A program made the position numbers and the translations under genes. Under the pieces are notes generated by a model that saw only the letters and a list, made by a program, of their open reading frames with translations, did not search any database and was not told the origin of the DNA. From assembly GCA_963678925.1 (NCBI GenBank), contig OY787533.1:2356001-2420000 (forward strand): DNA of 64,000 nt, in the 5' to 3' direction. Origin of the DNA: G963665925 sp963678925. GTDB taxonomy: Bacteria; Bacillota; Clostridia; Peptostreptococcales; Acidaminobacteraceae. This document shows, one piece after another, positions 8,401 through 17,535 of this stretch (position 1 is the stretch's first letter; the number at the start of each line of letters is the position of its first letter).

Positions 8401-9084
8401 ATGCAGTATGAACTCCTCATTTTCGACGCAGACGAGACCCTGTTCGATTTTAAGAAATCACAGACCTATGCCCTTGAAGAAAGTGTTAAGCATTATGCGA
8501 TTGATTTTCCATATGATATGCTCCGAAAAACCTATGAGAGAATCAACACGCATATATGGCAAGAGTTTGAAAAGGGTCAAATCGATGTCGCGAAGTTGAA
8601 AGTGGCGCGATTTGAAAGACTTTTTGAAGAAATTGGCGCAGATGTAAGTGCTTCAGACTTTGCAGGAACCTATCAGGCGAATCTGGCATCGGCATCCTTT
8701 ATTTACTCGGGTGTCAAACCCCTGCTTGAGAGACTCTATGAAGACTACAGACTCGCCATAATAACAAACGGACTCTACTCAGTACAGAAAAAGCGCATTT
8801 CAGAGTCTGAAGTGAGCATGTATTTTGATGAAATCATCATTTCGGAAGAAGTGGGACTTGTTAAACCAGACCCCAAGATTTTTGAGTTGACGCTGAAAAG
8901 ACTGGGTCATGCCAACAAGGAAACGGCCCTGATGATTGGTGACAACCTGAAATCTGATATTCTCGGGGGCATCAAGTCAGGCATTGACACTTGCTGGCTG
9001 AACCCCAAGGGTCTTGCCAATGAAACGGATATAAGACCCACCTTCGAGCTCCAATCGGTAATGGAACTCGAATCCATATTATAA
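8401..9084 (+). CDS. HAD-superfamily hydrolase, YjjG/YfnB type (noncanonical nucleotidase)
   Basis: 227 residues from ATG 8401, which follows AAAGAGG. Motif I is FDADETLFDF (nucleophile and acid/base Asp), motif II is IITNGLY, motif III is the Lys in GLVKPDPKIF, and motif IV is MIGDNLKSDILGG. The order and spacing match the YjjG/YfnB subgroup of 5'-nucleotidases that clear noncanonical pyrimidine nucleotides. It follows the nucleoside kinase with only 13 bases between, which fits a nucleotide-salvage or housecleaning pairing. A terminator follows. Confidence 0.85.
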   Translation: MQYELLIFDADETLFDFKKSQTYALEESVKHYAIDFPYDMLRKTYERINTHIWQEFEKGQIDVAKLKVARFERLFEEIGADVSASDFAGTYQANLASASFIYSGVKPLLERLYEDYRLAIITNGLYSVQKKRISESEVSMYFDEIIISEEVGLVKPDPKIFELTLKRLGHANKETALMIGDNLKSDILGGIKSGIDTCWLNPKGLANETDIRPTFELQSVMELESIL

Positions 9085-9094
9085 GACAATGCGG

Positions 9095-9130
9095 CAAATG
9101 GGTGGCTCATAGCAGTCACCCATTTGTTTC
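9095..9130 (+). terminator. rho-independent terminator after the HAD hydrolase
   Basis: A perfect 10-bp stem CAAATGGGTG / CACCCATTTG with a 12-base loop, then TTTC. It probably ends the transcript that starts near 3.5 kb. Confidence 0.75.
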
Positions 9131-9297
9131 GGTGAAGGAAAGGTCATTTGCTTTCAGGTTGTATATAGAAATTTCAAATCTTGCCTGACCTATGTGCGAA
9201 ATTTATAAATGTAAAAGGAAATCAAGCAGATATGTCGAAATGAATACAAGGTGTGGGTGTAGAAAATACACACTCTTGGCGATATAGAGAGGTCGAT

Positions 9298-10959
9298 ATG
9301 AACAGACTGGACCGTGACCAAGTTGAAATGATAAAAAACTTTATAATGCCATTTACAGTAGCTGTCGTTTCTATGGTTTTTCTCATGTCGGTGATTTTAT
9401 GGGAACCGATGATTCGGGGCCTCATGCTGAATGTAAATTTTGGGACACTGATTACCCTGCTTGAATTTGGGTGTATCGTGGCCCTATTTCTCATTTTCAA
9501 TACGACATATTTTGCCTATTTGGGCACCAAGCGGATTCGTATGTTTGTCTACTCCGTTGCCTTTCTGACCGGCGCCTGTCTGGAATTTATCATGATTATC
9601 CATTTGAGCGGAACGCTCTCGACCATAAAGGTTTCCCAACTGCCGCTGCTCCTCTTATACACAGGGGTGGGTCGGTTTATTATGGCGGCGGGCATGTTCG
9701 TTGCCGTACTCGTACCGCGTGAACACACCATGAAGCGTAATTCACAGTTCATGCTGAAATCCCTGCCTGTCCTGCTCTTCATAGGTCTGATATTCGTGGA
9801 ACAGAAAACGGAACACTATATTCTAGAAGTTCTGTCCGATATGAATCTGGCTGTAACATCAATCATGATAGAATTTACGAGCATTTTGCTGCTTATTATT
9901 GTCGTCATGTACTATTTGAGGATCTATTTGCTGGAACAGAATCGAAACGTTGTCGTGGCGATTTCCAGTGTTATCCTATTGTGTTTTTCACACGCTGCCC
10001 GCATTGTGTACCCGGCGTCTGACCAGCTCTCAATCATGCTGTTTGACGCATTCCGGCTCATGGGATATGTTCTTTTTCTCCAGGCTGTATTCAAGCTGAA
10101 TCTGGGTGAGCCTTCAGTAAAGAAGGAAACCTCTGAGGAGCAAATCAAACTCTATGCGGAGAATCTGGAGAAGATTATTGAAAAGAGAACGCGCGAAATC
10201 CGTGAGGTGAACGCACGTCTGATAAAGGAGCTTGAGTATGCAAAGAGCATCCAGCAGTCCCTGCTTCCGCTCAAGCGTCTCAATTTCAAGAACACGACAT
10301 TCATTTCTGAGTATTTTCCCTGTGAACGTCTGTCGGGGGACTTCTACGACATTTACAGGATCGATGAAGACAACGTTGGCATGTATGTGCTGGATGTATC
10401 CGGACACGGTATCTCTGCAGCCCTCATGACCATGTTCTGCAACAACTTCATCAAGTCTACCGAGCGACTGATCAAGCGCTACAGGGGACTGAAGCCGCAT
10501 CGTAACTTGAAGCATTTTTACGAGGAGTTCAACAAGATGAACTTCCCTGAAGAAATGCACATGGTTATTTTCTTCGCATCCTATAACATCAGTACGCGGA
10601 CGCTGACTTACTGTACGGGCGGTATGAACTGCTATCCGATACTTGTTAGAAAATCGGGAGAGGCTGAGTTTCTCAACCAGAGTCAAGGCTTCCCAATATG
10701 TCAGATGAGCGAATTTTTCACACCGGAATATAAGAGTGCAAGAATTGACCTTATGCCTGGAGATCGGATTGTCTTCTATACGGATGGTCTGATTGATAAG
10801 TTTAAAAACGCTGTTATGGACCAGGACGAGCTGGTTGAAGCAATTATAGAAAGCAGACATGACTCACTCAAGAATCTGAACAACAAGATTGTCAGGATGA
10901 TAGAGCCGAACAGTGACCATCTTGAAGATGATATCACGTATTTCATCATGGAGGCCTAG
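9298..10959 (+). CDS. membrane PP2C/SpoIIE-type serine phosphatase
   Basis: 553 residues from ATG 9298 (GAGAGG upstream; the open frame extends to 9253 without a ribosome site). Residues 1-270 hold about seven or eight hydrophobic segments. A coiled coil follows (about 275-325, KTREIRE-like, LIKELEYAKSIQQSLLP), which is the hallmark linker of RsbU/SpoIIE proteins. The phosphatase domain has GDFYDIYRIDEDNVGMYVLD, VSGHGISAALMTM, GGMNCYPIL and YTDGLIDKF, with the metal-binding Asp residues in place. It probably dephosphorylates an anti-sigma-factor antagonist in response to a membrane signal. No partner antagonist or sigma factor gene is adjacent; the next gene is an ArsR-like regulator. Confidence 0.85.
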   Translation: MNRLDRDQVEMIKNFIMPFTVAVVSMVFLMSVILWEPMIRGLMLNVNFGTLITLLEFGCIVALFLIFNTTYFAYLGTKRIRMFVYSVAFLTGACLEFIMIIHLSGTLSTIKVSQLPLLLLYTGVGRFIMAAGMFVAVLVPREHTMKRNSQFMLKSLPVLLFIGLIFVEQKTEHYILEVLSDMNLAVTSIMIEFTSILLLIIVVMYYLRIYLLEQNRNVVVAISSVILLCFSHAARIVYPASDQLSIMLFDAFRLMGYVLFLQAVFKLNLGEPSVKKETSEEQIKLYAENLEKIIEKRTREIREVNARLIKELEYAKSIQQSLLPLKRLNFKNTTFISEYFPCERLSGDFYDIYRIDEDNVGMYVLDVSGHGISAALMTMFCNNFIKSTERLIKRYRGLKPHRNLKHFYEEFNKMNFPEEMHMVIFFASYNISTRTLTYCTGGMNCYPILVRKSGEAEFLNQSQGFPICQMSEFFTPEYKSARIDLMPGDRIVFYTDGLIDKFKNAVMDQDELVEAIIESRHDSLKNLNNKIVRMIEPNSDHLEDDITYFIMEA

Positions 10960-11036
10960 GCGCTTTGGGAATTCAGAGTGATGGTGTGCACGAAAAGTAA
11001 ACTTGGAATGCAGGAAAGAATAAAGGAGTAGTGGAA

Positions 11037-11615
11037 ATGAAAGAGGTACTGGTCGTTGACGAGCTGAGTATGTTAAAAGCACTTTCTAACAGCTATAGAA
11101 TTAAAATAATTGATGCCTTTGAAGGAAAACCGGCGACAGCAAAGCAGATCTCAATGAAGCTTGGTGAACCTCATTCGAAAGTCAATTATCATATTAAGTC
11201 TCTTGCAAAGGTTGGGATTATTGAACTGATAGAGGAAGTACCCAAGTACGGTGTCATTGAGAAATACTATATGCCGGTGGCAAAGACATATGTGCTGGAT
11301 TCAAAAACCGTACAGGGAGATGACACAGCGTCTGACTCCATGAGTAAGGCGGTTACGGCTCTTTTCGAACGGATTTCAAAGGATTTCTATCATGCCCAGC
11401 AAAGTACGAAGAACTTCCCAAAGGGGGAGGTGCCGCAGAAATTTGTGAATTACAATGGGGATTACTATCTGACACAGGAAGAGGCCAATGCGCTTAATGA
11501 TCAGGTGAATGCCCTGATTTCAGATTTTCTGGATGACAAGGCTGAAAAACGGGAAAACACAGTTCGGTATTCAACAGCGACCGTGATTGTTCCGCTTGAT
11601 GCCGGACCTAAATAA
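11037..11615 (+). CDS. ArsR-like winged-helix transcriptional regulator
   Basis: 192 residues from ATG 11037; AAAGGAG at 11022-11028 favours it over the GTG at 11031. The N terminus is a winged helix-turn-helix (LKALSNSYRIKIIDAF, TAKQISMKLGEPHSKVNYHI, HIKSLAKVGIIELIEE). The C-terminal 100 residues form an unassigned, partly helical region. There is no Cys-rich metal site, so metal sensing is not indicated. It is 77 bases downstream of the SpoIIE-type phosphatase and may be co-transcribed. Target unknown. Confidence 0.75.
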   Translation: MKEVLVVDELSMLKALSNSYRIKIIDAFEGKPATAKQISMKLGEPHSKVNYHIKSLAKVGIIELIEEVPKYGVIEKYYMPVAKTYVLDSKTVQGDDTASDSMSKAVTALFERISKDFYHAQQSTKNFPKGEVPQKFVNYNGDYYLTQEEANALNDQVNALISDFLDDKAEKRENTVRYSTATVIVPLDAGPK

Positions 11616-11663
11616 GATGATTTCTAGCCGCATTCCGCAGAATGCGGCATTCTATTGCATGCG

Positions 11664-11699
11664 CATTGTATTTGTTTCATATTTGAATTAAATACAATG
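11664..11699. promoter_or_regulatory. 10-bp inverted repeat upstream of endonuclease IV
   Basis: CATTGTATTT (11664-11673) and AAATACAATG (11690-11699) are perfect inverted repeats separated by 16 bases, ending 35 bases before the nfo start. This could be an operator or a leader hairpin. A second hairpin, GCCGCATTC/GAATGCGGC, lies just before it at 11627-11648 and may be a weak terminator for the regulator gene. Confidence 0.4.
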
Positions 11700-11734
11700 T
11701 GGTGATAAAATAATGTAAAAGAGGAGGTACTGCC

Positions 11735-12559
11735 ATGAACATTGGTTGTCATATATCTATAGCAAAGGGCTTTGAAAAAGCGGGAGAAACGGCTGTACAA
11801 ATCGGTGGAAATACCTTTCAGTTCTTTACGCGTAATCCACGTGGCGGAAATGCAAAAGCACTGGATGAAAAAGATATTCAAGCTCTTAAGACACTTATGG
11901 AAAAGCACGCATTCGGGCCCCTATTAGCACACGCCCCTTATACACTGAACATGGCTTCAAATAAGCCGGAGGTGCGTGCTTTTGCAGAAGAGGCGTTTCG
12001 TGAGGACTTGGACCGTCTTGAGAAAATCCCGTGCAGCCTCTACAATTTTCATCCGGGTTCACACCTGAAAGATGGCGTTGATAGAGGTATAAGCCGCATT
12101 GTGGAAATACTGAATCGTGTTCTGACAGGCAAAGAAAGTACCCTTGTTCTTCTTGAAGGCATGTCAGGAAAAGGATCAGAGGTCGGGTCTAAGTTCGAGG
12201 AGTTAAGGGACATTATTGACGGCGTGGACCAGAAACATCTTATGGGTGTGTGTTTGGATACCTGTCACCTGTACTCAGCCGGATATGACATTGTGAATGA
12301 TCTTGAGGGTGTAATTGATGCTTTTGACCAAATTGTCGGGCTGAATAGACTGAGGGCAATTCACCTGAATGATTCAAAAATGCCATTTGACTCAAGAAAA
12401 GACAGACATGAGAAGGTTGGACAAGGAACAATCGGCAAAGAAGCACTCCTGCGACTGGTTTCGCATCCAAAGCTGAAGCACCTGCCCTTCTTTCTGGAAA
12501 CGCCAAATGAGCTGGAAGGATATGCCTCAGAAATAGCGTATTTTAAAGAAAATGCATAA
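11735..12559 (+). CDS. nfo: deoxyribonuclease IV (AP endonuclease)
   Basis: 274 residues, typical of bacterial endonuclease IV. Metal-binding segments are visible: NIGCHISIAKG at the start, LLAHAPYTLN, YNFHPGSH, LVLLEGMSGKGSEVG, GVCLDTCHLYSAGYD, AIHLNDSKMPFDSRKDRHEKVGQG and LETPNE near the end. It incises DNA 5' to abasic sites in base excision repair. AGAGGAGG precedes the ATG. It is preceded by an inverted repeat (11664-11699). Confidence 0.95.
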   Translation: MNIGCHISIAKGFEKAGETAVQIGGNTFQFFTRNPRGGNAKALDEKDIQALKTLMEKHAFGPLLAHAPYTLNMASNKPEVRAFAEEAFREDLDRLEKIPCSLYNFHPGSHLKDGVDRGISRIVEILNRVLTGKESTLVLLEGMSGKGSEVGSKFEELRDIIDGVDQKHLMGVCLDTCHLYSAGYDIVNDLEGVIDAFDQIVGLNRLRAIHLNDSKMPFDSRKDRHEKVGQGTIGKEALLRLVSHPKLKHLPFFLETPNELEGYASEIAYFKENA

Positions 12560-12665
12560 ATTGTATTGATTTCCGTACAATTTTAGAGGAAATATAACTT
12601 TTATATCGAACTGTTTAGACTAGGAAAGAGATGAGGATTCTGAAGATTTGGGAGGGAAACATTCG

Positions 12666-13130
12666 ATGCTTGAATGGAGAAATGTAACGGATGGCCCAGA
12701 CCTGGAGCTGGTTCGAAGACTTTTTAGAGAGTATGCGGACTGGCTGGGCATTGATTTATGCTTCCAAGGGTTTGAACAGGAACTGCAGACTTTACCAGAC
12801 CCATATGCACCACCGAATGGCGCGCTCTTCTTGGTTGTTGAAGACGAGGAACCCGTGGGCTGTGTCGCACTCAAAAAACTGTCTTGCAGTGTTGTAGAAA
12901 TGAAAAGACTCTATGTGAAGCCAAGACTTCGGAGCAAGGGGCTTGGAAAAAGTCTGTCCATGAAAGCGATTGATGTTGCTGAAGCGCTTGGATACGATGC
13001 CATACGCCTTGACACCTTAAGACGTATGGAACAGGCAGTTAAGCTTTATGAGTATCTGGGGTTCGAGGAAATTGCCCCATACTGCATCAATCCTGAGCCG
13101 GATGTCATATTCATGGAGAAAAAACTATAG
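12666..13130 (+). CDS. GNAT-family N-acetyltransferase
   Basis: 154 residues from ATG 12666 (GGGAGG ten bases upstream; a TTG at 12648 is in frame but lies on the ribosome site). The GNAT core is clear: VVEDEEPVGCVALKKL, MKRLYVKPRLRSKGLGKSL (acetyl-CoA loop RSKGLGK) and AVKLYEYLGFEE. It is close to the PaiA/YwnH-like small single-domain acetyltransferases. Substrate unknown. A bidirectional terminator lies between it and the convergent GGDEF-EAL gene. Confidence 0.85.
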   Translation: MLEWRNVTDGPDLELVRRLFREYADWLGIDLCFQGFEQELQTLPDPYAPPNGALFLVVEDEEPVGCVALKKLSCSVVEMKRLYVKPRLRSKGLGKSLSMKAIDVAEALGYDAIRLDTLRRMEQAVKLYEYLGFEEIAPYCINPEPDVIFMEKKL

Positions 13131-13172
13131 CTAAGACAACAAGGAAGCGAATTGAAATGATTAAGGGCATAT

Positions 13173-13220
13173 AAAAAGAAGGCGTATCAGCTGCTGTTGC
13201 AGAACGGATGCGCCTTCTTT
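13173..13220. terminator. bidirectional terminator between GNAT and GGDEF-EAL genes
   Basis: AAAAAGAAGGCG pairs with CGCCTTCTTT, with T-rich sequence on both outer sides (five T in the minus direction). It separates two convergent genes. Confidence 0.7.
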
Positions 13221-13264
13221 CTATATCTGTGGATGTATAAGCACTACAGGGCATGCAGCCCGAC

Positions 13265-14884
13265 CTATAAATGCATGATTTTTTCAAGCGGCATGGGTTT
13301 TCCGAAATAGAAGCCCTGAAGATTTTGGCACTCGATGACATTTAGAAATTTAATCTGCTGATCGACTTCAACGCCTTCAGCAATGATATCGATATCGATG
13401 TCCGCACCCAGATTGACCAAATTCTTGATAATGGCTTCCTTCTTACGGTCGTGGCCGATGCCCTCGACGAAGGTTCTATCGATTTTAACCGCATCGACCG
13501 TGAGTGTCCCCAGATGGTTGAGGGATGAAAAACCAGTACAGAAATCGTCGAGACACACTTTTGCGCCCAGTTGTCGGAGGGCATTGATGTTGTCGGTGGT
13601 AATATCGTAGTTTTCAATAATGGCTGTTTCGGTGATTTCGAAGTTCAGCGCTGAAAATGGAATGTCATGTTTTGAGATAATTGCTTGAATAGCCTTAACG
13701 ATTTCCGGCTGGATGATTGTTCTGGCCGAAAGGTTAATCGAGATATAGCGGATTCCCAGGGTGCTGAGCTTTTTAAAGTCAGAACAGACCAGACTGAGTA
13801 CGTGCAGGTCAATTGCCTGAATATGGTCGTAGTACTCGGCAACCCCAAGGAAATCAAGGGGTGGTATGAGTGTGCCCTTGCGTCTCCATCGAATCAGGGC
13901 TTCCAGAGCGATGAGCTTGCTGTCTTTTCCAGACATAATTGGCTGATAGTGGACTTCGTACTCGTCGTTTTGAATACCCTTCAAAATTTCAATTTGAAGA
14001 CCGTGTGGGTCATGGTTCTTTTCAATATCATTATAGAAGACCCGGTAACCATTCTTGCCGAATCTTTTCTGTTCATAGAGGGCCATGTCGGCCTTTTTCA
14101 TAATTTCAATCAGGTCAGTGCCGTCATCAGGATACTTCGATATACCAATACTGACCTTTAAGTTGATGGTTTTCTGGGAAACCTGATGCAGGCGATTAAA
14201 GTGCTTAACAATGCGTTCTGCGACATTTGAAGCGTTTTTTTCAATGCACTGGGGGCAGTAAATATAAAATTCATCACCGCCTAGACGTCCCAGTGTGACC
14301 CCTTCAGGCAGGAGATCTCTGACTTCAGCAGTGAAATGTTTCAGGACTTCATCTCCGAAGTTATGGCCATAGGTGTCATTCAGATTCTTGAAGTTGTCCA
14401 GGTCAAGCATTAAAAAAGCGCCAGAACGTTGTTCGGAAGCAATCATTGTGGCAATCTTATCATAAAGAACCCTTCTGTTGGGAAGACCGGTCAGTGAATC
14501 TGTTTCTGCCAGACTTCGAATGGTCTCCAGAGTTTTTTCACTGCTTTTCACAATTCGTCCAATGCCGACAGACATCAGAATGAGGGCAATGTTCAAGCTG
14601 GAGAAGAATAAAATGGCATGATGTATAGTTTTGAACATATTTAAAACAAAATCAGTAATTATGAAGAAACCAATTGCTATGGTCAGGATATTTGTACCCA
14701 ATACAAGGAAGGAACTTGAAATTTTTATTGAAGCATATGTCCAAAATCCAAGCAGTACTATCGTAATGAGCTGGAGACTAAGAAGAAGGAGTTTTTCTGG
14801 TGTGCCAATATGAATGTGACTTGCTATCAACAGTCCAATAGCGATTATTGGTGGAATCAGTGCTGCATATTTTGTGGATTTCAT
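13265..14884 (-). CDS. membrane GGDEF-EAL protein (cyclic di-GMP turnover)
   Basis: 539 residues from the ATG at 14884, preceded by GAGAGGAG. Residues 1-115 hold about four hydrophobic segments. The GGDEF domain (about 130-290) has an intact RLGGDEF; the RxxD inhibitory site normally five residues before GGDEF is not present. The EAL domain (about 300-539) has EALIRW, NLSA, EITET, DDFCTG, KIDRTF, EGVE and QGFYFGKP, so the metal-binding and catalytic residues of a c-di-GMP phosphodiesterase are all in place. Either or both activities are possible, and the net direction cannot be told from sequence. It probably has its own promoter at 14974-14982. Confidence 0.92.
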   Translation of the reverse strand: MKSTKYAALIPPIIAIGLLIASHIHIGTPEKLLLLSLQLITIVLLGFWTYASIKISSSFLVLGTNILTIAIGFFIITDFVLNMFKTIHHAILFFSSLNIALILMSVGIGRIVKSSEKTLETIRSLAETDSLTGLPNRRVLYDKIATMIASEQRSGAFLMLDLDNFKNLNDTYGHNFGDEVLKHFTAEVRDLLPEGVTLGRLGGDEFYIYCPQCIEKNASNVAERIVKHFNRLHQVSQKTINLKVSIGISKYPDDGTDLIEIMKKADMALYEQKRFGKNGYRVFYNDIEKNHDPHGLQIEILKGIQNDEYEVHYQPIMSGKDSKLIALEALIRWRRKGTLIPPLDFLGVAEYYDHIQAIDLHVLSLVCSDFKKLSTLGIRYISINLSARTIIQPEIVKAIQAIISKHDIPFSALNFEITETAIIENYDITTDNINALRQLGAKVCLDDFCTGFSSLNHLGTLTVDAVKIDRTFVEGIGHDRKKEAIIKNLVNLGADIDIDIIAEGVEVDQQIKFLNVIECQNLQGFYFGKPMPLEKIMHL

Positions 14885-14973
14885 TTGCGCTCCTCTCGTA
14901 AAGCGTGTGTCTATAATCGAAAAGCTCACATATAAGCCCTATATATTTGGGTGATTGAAATCAAGGTATCGTC

Positions 14974-14982
14974 ATTATATCA
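14974..14982 (-). promoter_or_regulatory. extended -10 promoter for the GGDEF-EAL gene
   Basis: The minus strand reads TGATATAAT, a perfect TGn-TATAAT extended -10 element, about 90 bases before the start codon. A TTGATT lies 20 bases upstream. Confidence 0.5.
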
Positions 14983-15409
14983 CTTATATCCAGCCTGGGA
15001 ATCAAAAAATCAGACACGATAAGGTCTGGGGGGGTAAGCGGATGATCTTGGTCGAAATTACTTAATTTTTTGTAAGGGAAAATGGGGTGTTTTCAAGGAG
15101 ATGTTTCAATTGTTTTAAACTATATCGAATGATTTTATGTGAATAGTTCGACAATTCAGAATAAAGAAATCGCTGAACACATTGGAATCAGAAGCAATTA
15201 TCCGATTTAGGCATATTTTTAAACATGTTAAGAAATTTTATTATTTTCGCTTTTCTTACAATATTATTTGTGATAAGCTGTCGGTGCTGATAAATTATTC
15301 GTAATATTTACAATTTTATTTTAAGCCGGGGGGCAAAAAGTAGAAGGTGTGACTTACGAATATCGGCAAGAAGGCATTATATTATCGATTAATTAAGGGG
15401 TAACGAATT
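14983..15409. other. long intergenic region upstream of sstT
   Basis: AT-rich region without a supported gene. It contains a small hairpin CAGAC/GTCTG with six T on the minus-strand side (about 15003-15018). Weak -35/-10-like pairs are spread over 15240-15300. GGGG of the sstT ribosome site lies shortly before 15410. I looked for c-di-GMP, lysine and other amino-acid riboswitch motifs and saw none. Confidence 0.5.
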
Positions 15410-16657
15410 ATGGGAAATTTACTAAGTAAGTGGAACAAAATGAGTTTGGTAAAGAGAATCATCATTGGCCTGATTGTAGGCATTATGCTTGCAATAATGA
15501 TTCCAGAGTATGCGCAGCCAATTGGCATATTCGGGGCACTTTTCGTAGGTGCACTTAAATCTGTAGCACCTATCCTGGTTTTCTTCCTGGTTATGTCTGC
15601 AATTTCTCAGCATAGGGCAGGACAAAAGACAAATATGAAGTCCATCGTGGTTCTCTATTTGTTTGGTACTTTCATGGCAGGTCTTTCGGCAGTTGTTGTG
15701 AGCTTCATGTTCCCAGTAACATTGACACTTGGAGCAGGCGTTGACAGCATTACACCTCCAGGCGGGGTAACTGAAGTCCTTAAGGCACTTCTTATGAATG
15801 TTGTTGATAATCCAGTTCACGCGCTGACAAACGCAAATTATATCGGCATTCTGACTTGGGCGATTCTACTGGGTATGGCACTCAAGAACGTTCCAGAGAC
15901 AACAAAAACAATGGTTGTCAATTTCTCAGATGCTCTATCTCAGGTTGTACGCTGGGTAATCAGCCTTGCACCACTAGGCATTATGGGTCTGGTATTTAAC
16001 ACAATCGCTGAAAATGGTATTGAATCACTTTTAAGCTACGGACACCTGCTGGTGGTACTTGTCGGCACAATGGCCTTTATTGCACTGGTTGTGAATCCAA
16101 CCATCGCATTTGTTATGATCCGTCAGAATCCATATCCGCTGGTATTCAAATGCCTCAAAGACAGTGGAATTACAGCATTCTTCACACGTTCATCTGCAGC
16201 GAATATTCCTGTAAACATGAACCTTTGTGCTGAGCTGGGTCTTGATAAGGACAACTATTCAGTTTCAATCCCTCTAGGGGCGACAGTTAACATGGCGGGT
16301 GCTGCAATCACGATTTCAGTACTTACACTTGCGGCTGTTCATACGCTGGGAATTCAGGTTGATATGGGTACGGCAATTATCCTTTCAGTACTGTCTGCAG
16401 TAAGTGCGTGCGGTGCATCAGGTGTTGCTGGCGGTTCCCTGCTTCTGATTCCGCTTGCATGTTCACTTTTCGGTATTCCAAACGATGTGGCAATGCAGGT
16501 TGTTGGTGTTGGTTTTGTAGTCGGTGTTATTCAGGATTCATGCGAGACTGCACTGAATTCTTCAACAGACGTTCTTTTCACAGCGGTTTCTGAAATGGCA
16601 CAGTGGAAGAAGGCTGGCAAGGAAATTGTCATCAACTCATCCAAGCAGACTGCCTAA
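15410..16657 (+). CDS. sstT: sodium:serine/threonine symporter SstT
   Basis: 415 residues, a dicarboxylate/amino acid:cation symporter family (DAACS) membrane protein with eight or more hydrophobic segments and re-entrant loops. It begins NLLSKWNKMSLVKRIIIGL, as in SstT. The motifs FFTRSSAANIPVNMNL, GATVNMAGAA and SACGASGVAGGSLLLIP correspond to the serine-rich and NMxG substrate/sodium-binding regions. The predicted role is sodium-driven uptake of serine and threonine, which would feed the Kbl/glycine cleavage route encoded elsewhere in the window. The gene is alone, with a terminator after it. AAGGGG precedes the start. Confidence 0.92.
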   Translation: MGNLLSKWNKMSLVKRIIIGLIVGIMLAIMIPEYAQPIGIFGALFVGALKSVAPILVFFLVMSAISQHRAGQKTNMKSIVVLYLFGTFMAGLSAVVVSFMFPVTLTLGAGVDSITPPGGVTEVLKALLMNVVDNPVHALTNANYIGILTWAILLGMALKNVPETTKTMVVNFSDALSQVVRWVISLAPLGIMGLVFNTIAENGIESLLSYGHLLVVLVGTMAFIALVVNPTIAFVMIRQNPYPLVFKCLKDSGITAFFTRSSAANIPVNMNLCAELGLDKDNYSVSIPLGATVNMAGAAITISVLTLAAVHTLGIQVDMGTAIILSVLSAVSACGASGVAGGSLLLIPLACSLFGIPNDVAMQVVGVGFVVGVIQDSCETALNSSTDVLFTAVSEMAQWKKAGKEIVINSSKQTA

Positions 16658-16716
16658 TCAAATGCTGCACATGTTTTCAAAACGGTGTATGTGATAAGGT
16701 ATAAAAAGCATAAATA

Positions 16717-16755
16717 AAGAGGCTGATTATCAGCCTCTTTTCTTTTTGTTTTTGT
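16717..16755 (+). terminator. rho-independent terminator after sstT
   Basis: AGAGGCTGA-TTA-TCAGCCTCT stem followed by TTTTCTTTTTG. Confidence 0.85.
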
Positions 16756-16763
16756 AACGCGTT

Positions 16764-17429
16764 TTATAAGATACCCAGTTTGTCTTTTGCCTCAGCAATA
16801 CGTGCGTCGAAGACGGAATAAAAGTCTGTGTCTTCAGTAGTCATGTTGAAGAAGCTTTCATGCAGGTAGGCATTGATTTCGTCAATTTCAGCAGAATCCT
16901 TTATGAATTTCAGTCTGAACTGAAGTGCCTTGATAAAATGGTGCCAAGTCAGGATAAAGGCCTTGTTCACTTCATAGTTTGCAATACCAATCCATTTTTT
17001 AACCTTAACCTTGCCAAGCTTCTGCTTCGTACAGGCATTTACTTGCAGGAAGTATTTGAAGTCATCCTTCTGGTAGACCCTTCCCAGGGGAAAGAGCCTG
17101 CATATGTTCGGCCGGTGTGCATGGATGTTGCAGCGCCCCTCTGAGTCGAGAAAGCTGCACTTGTCACTTTCAGTGTGCATTTTCAAATGGGGCAGCTGGA
17201 CCTTCTTGTGATCGAATAGTGAGATTTTATCACCAAGCAGGTCTGTAAAAGCACTGCCTGTGCATTTTGAAATCTCATACACGTCAAATGGGGTGAGCTC
17301 AACAAGGTCTCCAACACCTTCGCAGCAGGCTGAGCATCCATCGCAGCCCCCGGCATCCGCTTTTACCATATCGCGTATATCATAAATTTTACCGTCTGAT
17401 ATTTCATCAAGGGATTCTAATGTTCTCAT
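16764..17429 (-). CDS. YkgJ-family cysteine cluster (zinc/iron-chelating) protein
   Basis: 221 residues. The family signature is present: GGCDGCSACCEG near residue 30 (CxxCxxCC), then CSFLDSEGRCNIHAHRPNIC and CRLFP around 90-115, together forming a predicted metal- or cluster-binding site. Biochemical function is unknown for the family. ATG 17429 has AGGAT upstream. The neighbouring MFS gene is on the same strand, 106 bases upstream. Confidence 0.85.
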   Translation of the reverse strand: MRTLESLDEISDGKIYDIRDMVKADAGGCDGCSACCEGVGDLVELTPFDVYEISKCTGSAFTDLLGDKISLFDHKKVQLPHLKMHTESDKCSFLDSEGRCNIHAHRPNICRLFPLGRVYQKDDFKYFLQVNACTKQKLGKVKVKKWIGIANYEVNKAFILTWHHFIKALQFRLKFIKDSAEIDEINAYLHESFFNMTTEDTDFYSVFDARIAEAKDKLGIL

Positions 17430-17535
17430 AGTTTTATCCTATTTTTCTGTAGATTTTGAATTGCATCGTCACAGGCCTGCTTGTGAAGACCAGATCTATT
17501 ATATCCTGATCTAATCAAACCGAGAATATGCAAAA

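Noticed and set aside
14983..15409. Cyclic di-GMP riboswitch in the long gap next to the GGDEF-EAL gene
   Set aside because: No GEMM-type conserved elements were found on either strand.
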